This document shows, one piece after another, positions 44,620-54,350 of a stretch of 64,000 bases of DNA. Within the stretch, counting starts at the first letter, position 1, and every line of letters begins with the position of its first letter. The notes beneath the pieces are model-generated. The model ran no database searches and was not told the DNA's origin. It saw nothing but the letters and a program-made list of their open reading frames with translations. The translations under genes and the position numbers were made by a program. Source of the DNA: an uncultured Roseibium sp. (GTDB lineage: Bacteria; Pseudomonadota; Alphaproteobacteria; Rhizobiales; Stappiaceae); the NCBI RefSeq assembly GCF_963675985.1, contig NZ_OY780957.1:186001-250000 (forward strand), written 5' to 3'.

Positions 44620-47106
44620 ATGAAACCCATTCTCCCGGCATTCCTTGGCCTTTTCGCCACGCTCTGCGCTTTCCCTGCACACGCTCTGGATCCGGAATGG
44701 TACCGCAGCGTGGCGCCGGTCTCCGGCAATTATTATGTCCGGCTCAATCCCGATACGGATCAAGAGGAACGGGGTTTCATCGGACTGCGTCCCGCCTCGG
44801 AGCAGTATTGCGAACCGGTGGCGAGTGGCGGCTGCCTTTACCGCATCCGTTACGACCTGACCAAACCGGTCAAAGGCGTGTTTCGACGCGGCGCACGCGA
44901 GTTCAAGGAAATCGTCAGTTATTCCGAAATAGCCCTATTGGGAAACAATCCGGGACAGATCGAGCTGCGCCGGAGTTTCTTGGGCTACATTTTCGAGGCC
45001 AAGCTCGCTAGGAGCGGACCCGATACATACACAGGCGAATGGTCTGGCGGCGGCAAGAAAGGTGAGGAAATCTGGCAGCGCCTCTATCCCCGGGTCAACA
45101 GGATCAGCGCCTCCGAAACACCCTTCGGGATTTATTCCGACGCACCCGACAAACGCTATGAAACCGACGTTGTCATTCCGGTCATCATGAAATCCCGCAA
45201 AGACTACAACTGGCTGTCCAGCGAGAAAAAGCGGGACTTCACCCCGACCGGCCAACCCAAATTCCGGATCTATCTCTACGGCGAAAATCTTGAAGGCCCC
45301 CAGCACATCAGCTTTCCCGATGCCGTGGACTATGAAGCCCATCCTCCGCAAGCCATTCTCGCCGAGCCAGATCACAACGGCCGGCGGAAAATGAAAGGCA
45401 TTCTGTTCGATACGGTCATGTGGTCGAACGCGCGGCCGGGTCCGGTTCGCCTGCAGGTCAATGACCGGATTTACCAGCTCGACATCCGCATGTCCGACGC
45501 CGGTGAAAAAGACACCCGCACGGCTGTGATCTCCACGATCCGCGAAGGCGATGCGGAGGTCCCTGCCCGTCTGAAAGAGCTTGAAGAGGCCGTGATCGAG
45601 GCACAACAGCAGCTGGAACTGGCCGAAGGCACCGTCGACCTGTTCCGCAAGGCCGCCCTGCAGGAACAGGCCCACTGGCAGGCGGAGTTTACCGAAGCAA
45701 ATGCGGAGATGGCGGCCCTGGAGACCGAAATCACGGCTGCAGAGGCACAGGACGGCCGGGCAAGCGACGCCCTGCTCGCGCAACGTCTGGAACTGGCAGG
45801 GAAACTGCGCTTGCTGCCCAGGCGCGCCGAAACCGACTGGAACACCTACCTGGCAAACACGGCGCACCATTTCCGTGCGGTCGAGGAGGCTCGCGCAAAG
45901 CTCGTCGCCGCGAAAAAGGCCCTGTTCGAAGCCCGGCAGACAGCCGGTTACGGAGTGATCGGTGTCCAGACCGAGTTCTCCACCTTTCATAAGGCCAGCG
46001 CGGAAGATGTCGCCGCACTCAACCGGGAGATCGACAGGATTACGCAGGAGATCGATGACCGCATCGCCCGGCGGCCGGAGCTTGAACGTGCGAGGGCCGA
46101 GGCGCTGGAGGATCTGCGCAGACAGATCGAGCAGGCGGAGGAGGCGAACCATCGCCTGCTCCTGGCCGGCTTCAGCTCGCTTGCGGGCCAATTTGGCATC
46201 GAGGCGGCTGCGTCCGCGGGAGAGGCGTTGTCCGTCTGGGCCACCGGAGGGCCTTATGCGGGCCTAACCGAAGTACTGCGCCAGGGCGTCGCCAACCAGA
46301 TGTCCGGCGTAAGCTACTATGATTATCATGGTCCGCTGATCCCGCGAGACGGCGAGGAAAGCAGCCAAGCGCAAGTCATCGGCGACGGAGAAGACTGGTT
46401 ATTGAATGAAGCCGCGCGCGAAGCCGGCCGCATTCCCCTGCATCAATTGCGCCTCGCCATTGCAGCCAAAGACAGAAGTGCGGCGGCTCGCCTGGCCGCA
46501 GCGCTAAAACCGCCCAAGTCCGGTTCCAGCAGAGCGACGCCAATCGACCGTTTTGTAGCGGCCACGCGGAAATCGGCTGCCGCACGCGACGCATGGAAAG
46601 CCGCCATCGGCAAGAATGGCATAAGCGCCCTCGCCAAATCCCTTGTGAGCAAGGTGGGCGAGAACATTCTCGCCTCTGCGGCCAAAGAGACCGCGAAACT
46701 TGGGGCGGCCATACTGACCGAATCCGAGTTCTTCGAACAGTACCTGGAGGCACAGCTCGAAGTCGCCGCAGCTGTGGCAGCACTCCAGGCGGCCGGCGAC
46801 GAATACTGGGAGAACGAGGACTTCATCACCGGTGCGCGCGGCATACAGGCGGGGTACCTGGAACGCTTCATTGAAGGCGGCTGGATCACCGATCGCAACG
46901 CCGAGTTTGCACCGGAGAACGGCCTGACGATCGAATTGACGCTCTCGGGCGCTGTCGCCCCGACGGATTTCGCCGCCGAGCTCAGCCTGTCCGGTGTCGA
47001 TCTTGTCCGTCAGTCGCCCGACCGGCTGGTCTGGTTTTTGCCGAAAGGTTCCAAAGCGTTTGGGACCAACGCGCATTCGCTTGTCTTGCGTATCGACAGG
47101 CAATGA
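44620..47106 (+). CDS. Large secreted coiled-coil protein of unknown function
   Basis: I do not recognise this 828-residue protein. It has a signal peptide (MKPILPAFLGLFATLCAFPAHA, cut before LDPEW). Residues about 25-300 are beta-rich (GNYYVRLNPDTDQEERGFIG, CLYRIRYDLT, YTGEWSGGGKKGEEIWQRLY), perhaps an envelope-domain; about 305-520 form a long coiled coil (PARLKELEEAVIEAQQQLEL, DDRIARRPELERARAE); a further 100 residues include an Ala/Lys-rich helical region; the last 60 residues are beta-like. It is probably periplasmic or surface-exposed. It stands alone on the plus strand and ends 24 bases before the next convergent stop. Confidence 0.75.
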   Translation: MKPILPAFLGLFATLCAFPAHALDPEWYRSVAPVSGNYYVRLNPDTDQEERGFIGLRPASEQYCEPVASGGCLYRIRYDLTKPVKGVFRRGAREFKEIVSYSEIALLGNNPGQIELRRSFLGYIFEAKLARSGPDTYTGEWSGGGKKGEEIWQRLYPRVNRISASETPFGIYSDAPDKRYETDVVIPVIMKSRKDYNWLSSEKKRDFTPTGQPKFRIYLYGENLEGPQHISFPDAVDYEAHPPQAILAEPDHNGRRKMKGILFDTVMWSNARPGPVRLQVNDRIYQLDIRMSDAGEKDTRTAVISTIREGDAEVPARLKELEEAVIEAQQQLELAEGTVDLFRKAALQEQAHWQAEFTEANAEMAALETEITAAEAQDGRASDALLAQRLELAGKLRLLPRRAETDWNTYLANTAHHFRAVEEARAKLVAAKKALFEARQTAGYGVIGVQTEFSTFHKASAEDVAALNREIDRITQEIDDRIARRPELERARAEALEDLRRQIEQAEEANHRLLLAGFSSLAGQFGIEAAASAGEALSVWATGGPYAGLTEVLRQGVANQMSGVSYYDYHGPLIPRDGEESSQAQVIGDGEDWLLNEAAREAGRIPLHQLRLAIAAKDRSAAARLAAALKPPKSGSSRATPIDRFVAATRKSAAARDAWKAAIGKNGISALAKSLVSKVGENILASAAKETAKLGAAILTESEFFEQYLEAQLEVAAAVAALQAAGDEYWENEDFITGARGIQAGYLERFIEGGWITDRNAEFAPENGLTIELTLSGAVAPTDFAAELSLSGVDLVRQSPDRLVWFLPKGSKAFGTNAHSLVLRIDRQ

Positions 47107-47130
47107 GGGTGAGGCAGCCTGCTGCGGAGA

Positions 47131-47880
47131 TCACCCCGATGGAAAGCCCGAACGTCCGTAACCCGGCGACATGGGAGAGTTAAAGCGACAGGCATAGTGA
47201 GAAGGCAGGAAAGCCTCAAATTCGGCTTCACTGTCGAAGGTCATGATACGGTCAACATAGGGAACCAGTTGCGTCAGACGACGGGCTTCTCCGGGCGCAT
47301 CCACCACGCAGAACAGGAAGAAGTCGTCTTTGATCGGGCGAACGTAATAGGCGACGCTCTGGCCCGTGAGCACAAGCGCTCCGTCCCGCCAGGCCCGCGG
47401 GTGGAGATCGCCCGTGACCTGGACCCATCCCAGCTCGGCGAGCTTCTTCGTGTCCACGGCATCCGGCCGCGGCTTTGCGCCCGTCGGCCACTCGAAAACG
47501 TCGACGATCTCCCGCCCACTCAGGAGATGCTGCACGAAGACGGCACCGGTTTCCGTCGCCGAATCCGTCCAGAGCGTCACGTCGTCCACATCGTCAGCAT
47601 CCGGTTCGCAATCCAGCGCGAGCACGGCCGGATCGTCGCCCGCCAAAGGCATCACCCGTGCATCCTTCGTCCACTGCAGGTGTAACAGGTAGTACCGGGG
47701 CGAAAGCGCCGGAGCTTCCACGATGACGTCGTCGGACCTCTCGCACGCCGCAATAACCTGGAACTCGGTTCGAGCGAGCGGATGATCGGGATCTGTCTCC
47801 GCTCTGACCTGTGCTGCCAGATCGCTCTGCCGCCCCAAAGGGGGTTTCGTCCATCCGTCAGGCAGCGATTGGGACTCCAT
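47131..47880 (-). CDS. Hypothetical protein
   Basis: This 249-residue soluble protein starts MESQSLPDGWTKPPLGR at ATG 47880, with GGAG seven bases upstream; a longer in-frame reading (to 48012) is less likely since it overlaps the cyclase stop. It has no signal peptide or membrane helix and no recognised motif. Notable segments are VTLWTDSATETGAVFVQHLL, PRAWRDGALVLTGQSVAYYV and DDFFLFCVVDAPGEARRL, suggesting a beta-rich fold. It lies 128 bases after the cyclase gene on the same strand and may be cotranscribed. The function is unknown. Confidence 0.65.
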   Translation of the reverse strand: MESQSLPDGWTKPPLGRQSDLAAQVRAETDPDHPLARTEFQVIAACERSDDVIVEAPALSPRYYLLHLQWTKDARVMPLAGDDPAVLALDCEPDADDVDDVTLWTDSATETGAVFVQHLLSGREIVDVFEWPTGAKPRPDAVDTKKLAELGWVQVTGDLHPRAWRDGALVLTGQSVAYYVRPIKDDFFLFCVVDAPGEARRLTQLVPYVDRIMTFDSEAEFEAFLPSHYACRFNSPMSPGYGRSGFPSG

Positions 47881-48008
47881 CGGCAGTCTCCGGGAAAACG
47901 CATTTCGTCGAAAGGTATGTCTTCCCCGCATTATGAAGAAAGTTGGAGGTTCAAAGTCAACCCGGACACGATTGGCGTCAACATCCGGAATAACACCGGA
48001 AACCTGTT

Positions 48009-49699
48009 TCAAACGCTCCTGCTCGCGGCCGGGCTTTCACCCCTGTCCCGCAAGACCCAGACATCCACCGCCTCGGCGCCCCCCTTTACCTTTGCGGCCC
48101 CGATCTTCTCGAAGTCTGCAAGCAAGATCTCCGCCGTGTCTCCCATCTCGCCGCAGACGGCGTCGACGACGTCCTGGCGGATGACGATGGCCGCATCATT
48201 GTCCCTCGACAGGGATTCCAGACGCGCAGCGGTGTTGACCGTGTCGCCGATCACCGTGAAAGACAGGTTGCGTTCGCTGCCGACATTGCCGGCCACGACG
48301 TCGCCCACATGCAGGCCGATGCTGATCCTGTAATCCTGTACGCCGGCTTCCTTCCGCTTCCTGGAAAGCTGCCGAGTCCGTTCCAGCATGCCCCTGGCGC
48401 AGCGGACGGCGGAGGCGACGTCGACCTCGCTGGTGTCGGGAAGGCCGAAGGCGGCCATGACGCCATCGCCCAGATACTTGTCGACCACGCCCCTGTTATC
48501 GAAGATCTCTCCTTCTATGGCGGTGTCGAACTCGCGCAGCATGGCGATGGTTTCTTCCGGCGTCTGCCGTTCCGACAGGGTGGTGAAGCCGACGATATCG
48601 GCAAACATGACGACGGCACGCTGCGTCCGGGTCTCCTCGAAGGCGTCGCGCTGCGCGAGCAGATCCTCCACGATGCGGTGAGAGAAATACCGCTTCAGGC
48701 GTGCCCGGCCGAGTTCCGCCTCGATGGCCCGCTCGTGATCAAGCCGGCGCTGCGATGTCATCGCGCTGCTCGCCTGGGCAAGCACCGTGAGCGCCAGGAG
48801 ATTGGCATATACCGTGATCGTGTCGGATGTGGAGGCCGGTATCGGCGTAACGCCCAGTCCGAACGTGTGGCACGAGACGACGATCAGGCCGACGGCGGCC
48901 GTCGCGATCGTCGTGAAGGACATACTGAAGCGCAGGGCCGACCACGCAAGGAGCAGGAAGAAGGCCGGCGTCTTATCGTTGATCCCGTAGCGCAGCCAGT
49001 CTTTACCGAAGATCGTCACACCCACCGTGGAGGCTGCTGCGAAAAGCAGCCACAAAAGCATCTCGCTGCGGTCCTGCGAATTCGATTGCACGAGTGGTTT
49101 TTGCGCGGTCAGGCGCTCGATTGGCACGCACAGCGCAAGCCCCAGCGAGACCGGCGAAAAACTGTCGCTGATGTAGTTCGAGACGAACAGGAGCAGCCAT
49201 CCGCCATCGGCGCTCGCGCCCCCGCCTGCCACCAGAACCGGCACACCCAGGATCGTGGTCAATGCCGGCATGACGCCCCGACGATGGCGTACCAGGCGAC
49301 GACTGCGCGAACGGGATGGGAAAGCAACCGGTCGAAGCCGAAGCGTTGGAGCGCGACCGCCGCGACCCAGGTGGCTCCGCTGTAAATAACCGCATAAAAC
49401 AGGGAATACCCGGACGGCATGCCGAAGAAAAAAGCAAAGGCGCCGAACACCACCACACCCCAGGCCAGGGCGACCGACGGACCGAAATAGACCGCCCCGG
49501 CGATCGCGATTGCCAGCGGAAACGCGGCCAGAGTGATCGCTCCTTCGGCGATAAGAAACAGCGTCATCAACCAGGTGGCGAGTGCGATAACCGCCACCGA
49601 AGCCGGAAAAATCAGAAGAAACCGAATGAACGGCGAAGGACATCGCGTTCGGAGCCAATCCGGCTCAGGCCACAACACTGAGAAAAACACCGATGACAT
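48009..49699 (-). pseudogene. Membrane-bound adenylate/guanylate cyclase (MASE1-like sensor), interrupted by a frameshift
   Basis: Two adjacent minus frames join into one protein. The 5' part (from ATG 49699) encodes a row of hydrophobic segments like MASE1 or 7TM sensors (FIRFLLIFPASVAVIALATW, GAVYFGPSVALAWGVVVFGA) and stops at about 49259. The 3' part continues in another frame from about 49276: GVMPALTTILGVPVLVAGGG, further membrane segments, and a class III nucleotide cyclase domain with VVMFADIVGFTTLSE, DKYLGDGVMAAFG and SFTVIGDTVNTAARLE. The break falls in a run of four C at 49276-49279 on the plus strand; one extra base would restore a single frame. The catalytic aspartates and DxG metal site look intact, so this is either a recent disruption or a sequence error. 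Confidence 0.8.
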
Positions 49700-49765
49700 G
49701 AACCATTCATATCCGAGTCGCAGTGCAAGAATAGATCTATGTGAGGACTTCCCGCCCCCCTGAAA

Positions 49766-49783
49766 CCCGCGAGAACTCGCGGG
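49766..49783. repeat. Perfect inverted repeat CCCGCGAG-AA-CTCGCGGG
   Basis: An eight-base inverted repeat with a two-base centre lies 67 bases before the cyclase start on the minus strand. As a DNA operator it is symmetric; as RNA the loop is too small for a full stem. It could be a regulator site for the cyclase. Confidence 0.4.
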
Positions 49784-50193
49784 AACCCGCCGATGGCCCT
49801 CGACCCTGTGTGTTTTCCGGGAGGTGAAGCGCACCGATACGGCAAGTCCCGACAACGTGATCGATCGTGAAGCCGCGAACTTACTGCAAATCCAGGCGGC
49901 ATCGTTTGCGCCTCGGCAAGTTTGGGCACGAAGGCCCAGAAAACCGGCGGTCCGTCCCCGGATCGATACTGAGGGTGCAGTTACCCAGTCTTCATTCCAG
50001 GCTCGGTCGCAAATTCACGGAATATGCAGGCAATTAACGCTGAAAATGGATTCAGCCACCCGGGCTTCTTGAGAAAAGCGTAAGTAACGTGTTAAACTTA
50101 TATGGATTTGACGGGTTCAATTAAACGGCAAAAAAACCTTCTTTTATAAGTATCCGCCGAAACCCGAATTCATTTATTTAGTACATGATTATC

Positions 50194-50199
50194 AGGAGG
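50194..50199 (+). promoter_or_regulatory. Consensus Shine-Dalgarno AGGAGG
   Basis: It lies five bases before ATG 50205 and suggests strong translation of the caspase-like gene. Confidence 0.6.
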
Positions 50200-50204
50200 A
50201 CGAG

Positions 50205-51737
50205 ATGTTCCGTAAGCTATTGGTAGGCTTTTCGATTCTGCTGGTCAGTTCCGCGCCGGCTCTTGCCAAGCGCGTAGCACTCGTGATCGGCAACAGCGAA
50301 TATGCCAACACGGTGGTCCTGCCCAATCCTGTGAACGATGCCACTGCAATGGCGACCAAATTGCGCAATCTCGGATTTGACGTGGTCGCGGGTTACGACC
50401 TGGACCTGATGAACATGCGCAAGACAGTCGGCAAGTTTGCACGTACCGCGAAGGGCGCTGATATCGCGTTGTTGTTTTATGCCGGCCACGGAATGCAGAT
50501 CGGCGGTCAGAATTATCTGGTGCCTGTCGATGCAAGCTTGCAGGATGAAACCGACCTTGATTTCGAAACGATGCCAATGGATTTCATCCTCCGGCAGATG
50601 ACGAACGACGTGAAAGTCCAGCTGGTGTTCCTCGATGCCTGCCGGGACAATCCGCTGGCGCGATCGCTTGCCCGCAGGATGAGCCCGTCTCGGTCGGCAA
50701 CCGTCGGACAGGGCCTTGCGGAAATAAAACTGATCGAAACCGGCGGCTCCGGCTCGGTGATCGCGTTTTCCACCAGCCCCGGCGATGTCGCGCTCGATGG
50801 CGATGGGCAGAACTCCCCGTTCACCACCGCCCTGCTCAAGCATATCGACGAACCCAACGCCTCCATCCAGACGGTCATGACCCGCGTGACGGGTGACGTC
50901 TTCAGCGAAACCGATCGGCGGCAGCGGCCCTGGGTCAACGCGTCCCTGATCGGCGAGGTGTTCCTGAACAAGACTGCAAAGCAGCAGGTGGCGTCCCTGG
51001 AACCGGGAACCACGGATACCCAATCGAGCACCTCGACGGCCGCTGTTGCGCCGTCAGTACCGACCAATGCCGCTCTGGCCTGGGAACGGGAGAAAGCGGT
51101 TTGGGATGCGGCGGAAGGCACCGGCTCGAAAGCCGCCTATGAAGCCTATCTCCGCGCATATCCGACGGGGACGTTCTCCGAAATTGCCCGCGAGAAGATC
51201 TCGAAGATAACCCGCTCCGCAGAGAAAACCCAGAACGTTGCCTCCACTTCCCCAAACAATGGCCCGCAGATTTCTGCCGAAGACCGCCAGGTGCCGGGAA
51301 CAGAAGCCACCGAAGCCCAACTGGGCTGGGGCCGGAGCGCGCGGCGGGAAGCCCAGGCCAGGCTGAACCTGGCTGGTTTCAACACCGGTCGCCCGGATGG
51401 TGTCCATGGCCCCAAGACACGTCGGGCCGTAACCGCATGGCAGACCGCTAACGAATTCGCCCCGACAGGCTACTTCACCGCCCCGCAATATCGGCTTCTG
51501 ACCGATCAGACCCAAGCGCAATATGTGGCATGGCTTCAGGAAGAACAGCGGCGAATTGCAGCGAAACGGCGAGTCGTCAGCCGAAGCTCGACGCCCCAGA
51601 ACAACCCGCCGAGAAACAGAAACACGCGCCAGAACCAGAAGGCGAACAACAATAACAACAATAATGGCGGCGGACAGGTACCGGCCGCACTCATTGGTGG
51701 CGTGATTGGCGGCTTTATCGGTGGTGCCATCCGATAA
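50205..51737 (+). CDS. Secreted caspase-like (C14) protein with peptidoglycan-binding domain and glycine-zipper tail
   Basis: This 510-residue protein has a signal peptide (MFRKLLVGFSILLVSSAPALA). A caspase-fold peptidase domain covers about residues 22-255 with catalytic H95 in FYAGHGMQ and C146 in FLDACRDNP. A linker holds a repeat-like WDAAEGTGSKAAYEAYLRAYP unit near 308. Residues about 380-435 form a PG_binding_1 domain (REAQARLNLAGFNTGRPDG, GPKTRRAVTAWQ). The end is asparagine-rich and closes with ALIGGVIGGFIGGAIR, a glycine zipper that can insert in membranes. It should act in the periplasm at the cell wall. Substrate preference (Arg/Lys versus Asp) cannot be determined. It stands alone with its own terminator. 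Confidence 0.9.
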   Translation: MFRKLLVGFSILLVSSAPALAKRVALVIGNSEYANTVVLPNPVNDATAMATKLRNLGFDVVAGYDLDLMNMRKTVGKFARTAKGADIALLFYAGHGMQIGGQNYLVPVDASLQDETDLDFETMPMDFILRQMTNDVKVQLVFLDACRDNPLARSLARRMSPSRSATVGQGLAEIKLIETGGSGSVIAFSTSPGDVALDGDGQNSPFTTALLKHIDEPNASIQTVMTRVTGDVFSETDRRQRPWVNASLIGEVFLNKTAKQQVASLEPGTTDTQSSTSTAAVAPSVPTNAALAWEREKAVWDAAEGTGSKAAYEAYLRAYPTGTFSEIAREKISKITRSAEKTQNVASTSPNNGPQISAEDRQVPGTEATEAQLGWGRSARREAQARLNLAGFNTGRPDGVHGPKTRRAVTAWQTANEFAPTGYFTAPQYRLLTDQTQAQYVAWLQEEQRRIAAKRRVVSRSSTPQNNPPRNRNTRQNQKANNNNNNNGGGQVPAALIGGVIGGFIGGAIR

Positions 51738-52137
51738 ACGAGCGCCTCGCTCTAATTGCCGAAGGGGCCGGATGTTTCATCCGGCCCCTTCCTTTTGCCC
51801 AGGACAGATCAGCCTGCTGTCATTGGCCCACAAACCCCGATCAGGGTCTTATCCCGTAAAAAATCGCTGCTGACTGCAGAAGTGGTGAAGTCAGGAAGCC
51901 GCAACCGCACGGGCTTCGCCTACACCGTCTGCTCGGGAACTCCAGGGCAATTGCTCCAACTTCGCACTACCTTGCCAAAGCGATGCATTTTCTCATCACT
52001 CATTGCACAACCCGTCAGCCACAAGAGCTGTAAGCGGCAACCTTAGATCAATATTGCCTATTTTTTTGCCAATTTTTAAATCTCCCGTCCCGATTCTCTG
52101 CTTGCAAGTCATGCTGATTTTTTGCAGCGTATGATGC
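51738..52137. other. 400-base intergenic region with terminator
   Basis: The first 60 bases hold the terminator of the caspase-like gene. The rest shows no gene; it presumably contains the promoter for the PAS regulator pair. A plus frame at 51756-52046 lacks coding character. Confidence 0.45.
51762..51797 (+). terminator. Strong intrinsic terminator
   Basis: GAAGGGGCCGGATG pairs perfectly with CATCCGGCCCCTTC around a TTT loop (51762-51792), followed by CTTTT. It lies 25 bases after the caspase-like gene's stop. Confidence 0.85.
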
Positions 52138-52941
52138 ATGATCGAAACAAAAGCAAAAACAGACGCCGCCTTCCGGCACGCTGCGGACCTCGACGCCGAG
52201 ATCCTCGAAGGCATTCTCAACGCCTCGAACGATGCTGCCTGGTGCATGGAATTCGCCGAACCGGTCGATCTGACCGCACCGGAACAGGAGATTGTCCGCC
52301 AGGTATTCGAAAACGACCCCTTCTGGCGCTTCACCAATCCGGCCATGGCACGCCTTTACCTGCTTTCCCGGGAGCGTGACTTCAAGGATCGGGCCACGGC
52401 AGAGATTTTTCCGCGCAATGCCCAGAACGAAGCCTTTGTCCATAAGCTGATCGCCAATGGCTTCGAGGTGGATGCCGCTCCTGCCCTCGACACGCGATAT
52501 GACGGGGTCGAAATCTACGTTGAGAACGACGTTCGCGCGCACATCCGCGACGGCCAGCTGCTGCGGATCTTCGGGATCGTGCGCGATGTCGGCAAACACC
52601 GGATCCGTGAAGAACGGATGCTGGCGAAACTGAACGAAGCCCTCGACATTCTGACCGCACTTCCCCTCGGCGTCCTGGCCTTTGACGAGAACGGCGACCT
52701 GACCGCCGCCAATCCCGCGGCGTCCCGCATGCTTGGCGTTTCAACCGATGACCTGCTGGCCGGATATCTGTCCAGGGAGCAGGCCTATGAGCCTGTTCTG
52801 GAGCTCCTGAAGCGCGTCGATGTCGGAGGTTTTCCGGCAACACTACCGATCGGCGATGTCCTGTGGAACCTGACGCCACGACCGGGCGGTGGGGTTGTGG
52901 CCGCCCTTTCCTCGGGCACTGAAACAGGAGGTCAAAAATGA
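52138..52941 (+). CDS. PAS-domain sensory protein, partner of the downstream regulator
   Basis: This 267-residue soluble protein has an N-terminal PAS-like region (about 15-155; EGILNASNDAAWCMEFAEPV, DVRAHIRDGQLLRIFGIVRD) and a second short PAS from about 165 (LTALPLGVLAFDENGDLTAA). There is no kinase, cyclase or DNA-binding domain, so it probably transmits its signal through a protein partner. It overlaps the PAS-AAA+-Fis regulator by four bases (ATGA), which suggests the two work as a pair sensing a metabolite of the neighbouring amine pathway. ATG 52138 is used; the upstream ribosome site is weak. Confidence 0.82.
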   Translation: MIETKAKTDAAFRHAADLDAEILEGILNASNDAAWCMEFAEPVDLTAPEQEIVRQVFENDPFWRFTNPAMARLYLLSRERDFKDRATAEIFPRNAQNEAFVHKLIANGFEVDAAPALDTRYDGVEIYVENDVRAHIRDGQLLRIFGIVRDVGKHRIREERMLAKLNEALDILTALPLGVLAFDENGDLTAANPAASRMLGVSTDDLLAGYLSREQAYEPVLELLKRVDVGGFPATLPIGDVLWNLTPRPGGGVVAALSSGTETGGQK

Positions 52942-54317
52942 CGGCACTTTGGCCCGAGCATCCCCTGTTTTCGGCGACGACGGCGCAAGCCGCCGCTGAA
53001 GGTCTCGATCTCTTCAATGACGGCCTGATCGCGCTGACGCCTGATGAAATCGTTGTGTCCATCAACAGCGAGGCGCGCAGGCTGCTCGGCCTTGCAGAAG
53101 ATGCCGTTCCGGCGTCTCTTGCCGATCTGGAGGTAACAGCCGATGGCTGGGACGACGTCCTGGACGCCATCACGCGCAACCGCCGGGGTGACCTGGCCCT
53201 GCGTGGCGCGGGCAACAGATCCATTCTGGCAACGCTCACCCGCGATGCCAGCGCCCGCCACATCCAGTGGATCCTGCTACGGGATGTCGAGGCCTTTGAA
53301 TTCCGGCGCGACCGAAGCTTCGGCGGAAAAGAGGCGGGCAACATCCGCTTCCTCTCCAACGAGAAAACCCGTCCCGACTTCGAAACCCAGCGCCAGCTTT
53401 GCCCCGAAATCAATGTTCTGCTCTCCCGCGGGGAACGCGCCATCCGGCAGGGCGCACGGATCCTCATCACCGGTGAATCGGGCGTCGGCAAATCGGAAAT
53501 CGCGCGCTTCCTGCACACAACGGTCGCGGATGCGCGCGACCCCTTCATGATCGTGAATTGCGCCTCGTCCTCGGAAGAGAAATTCGACGCGCTCCTGTTC
53601 GGGCAGGATGACGTCAACGGGCGCCATCGTCCCGGACTGATCGAACAGGCGGACGGCGGAACATTGTTTCTGGACGAGGTCTGTGAAATCCCGCTTTCGA
53701 CCCAGGCGAAACTGCTCGGCTTCCTGGATGACGGCCGCCTGCCCCACATGCAGGCACAGGCGAAACGGCCGACGCTCGTCCGGATCATTTCCGCCACGAA
53801 TCGCGACCTCCGGCAGATGGTGCGGGAAGGAAAATTCCGGGCGGATCTTTATTTCCGTCTCGCCGTCATCGGACTGCATGTGCCGCCCCTCCGCGATCTG
53901 ACGCCGCTGATCGACCACCTGATCGACCGCTTTTCCCAGACGATCAATCAGCGCCGGCAGACGCCGATGATCATCCCGCAGCGGGTTCGGGAAATTCTCT
54001 GCGACTACAGCTTTCCCGGAAACATCCGGGAACTCCTCAACATCGTTCAGCGGATCGCGATCTTTCTCGACGACGCCGCCGATCTTGAGGAAATCCTCGC
54101 GGACCTCCTGGTTCCGATCGACGTTCCCGAAAGAGACGAAGGAAGCGAGGACATAACGACCGCAACTCTCGATCTGCGCAGCGAAGTGAAACGCTTTGAA
54201 CGCGCACTGATCGACAAAGCCATTCGAATTCACGGCTCGAAAAGGAAAGCCGCAAAGGCACTGGGCGTGGATATCGGAACGGTGGTCCGCAAGACCGCCG
54301 AAGCGTCGAACCAATAG
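52938..54317 (+). CDS. NtrC-type AAA+ regulator with N-terminal PAS and C-terminal Fis HTH, lacking GAFTGA
   Basis: This 459-residue protein has a PAS-like N-terminus (about 15-110), an AAA+ domain with Walker A GESGVGKS at 179-186 (K185) and Walker B LFLDEV (D246/E247), SATNRDLRQMV and RLAVIGLHVPPLRDLTPLI, and a Fis-type HTH (KAAKALGVDIGTVVRKT) at the end. In NtrC-family activators the GAFTGA loop that contacts sigma-54 follows ELFG; here the matching stretch (FGQDDVNGRHRPG, residues 221-233) has no GAFTGA. Like TyrR/PhhR-type proteins it may therefore act without sigma-54. It precedes the ABC transporter by 33 bases and probably controls it. Confidence 0.9.
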   Translation: MTALWPEHPLFSATTAQAAAEGLDLFNDGLIALTPDEIVVSINSEARRLLGLAEDAVPASLADLEVTADGWDDVLDAITRNRRGDLALRGAGNRSILATLTRDASARHIQWILLRDVEAFEFRRDRSFGGKEAGNIRFLSNEKTRPDFETQRQLCPEINVLLSRGERAIRQGARILITGESGVGKSEIARFLHTTVADARDPFMIVNCASSSEEKFDALLFGQDDVNGRHRPGLIEQADGGTLFLDEVCEIPLSTQAKLLGFLDDGRLPHMQAQAKRPTLVRIISATNRDLRQMVREGKFRADLYFRLAVIGLHVPPLRDLTPLIDHLIDRFSQTINQRRQTPMIIPQRVREILCDYSFPGNIRELLNIVQRIAIFLDDAADLEEILADLLVPIDVPERDEGSEDITTATLDLRSEVKRFERALIDKAIRIHGSKRKAAKALGVDIGTVVRKTAEASNQ

Positions 54318-54350
54318 CGACGCCAAGTTCCAGTAAAAGGGGAAGACAGC

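Larger units (their letters stand above)
49700..50204. other. 505-base intergenic region before the caspase-like gene
   Basis: No gene is supported; a short plus frame at 49824-50072 is not convincing. It contains a perfect palindrome (49766-49783) and, near 50085-50180, an AT-rich stretch that should be the promoter of the caspase-like gene. Confidence 0.45.
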
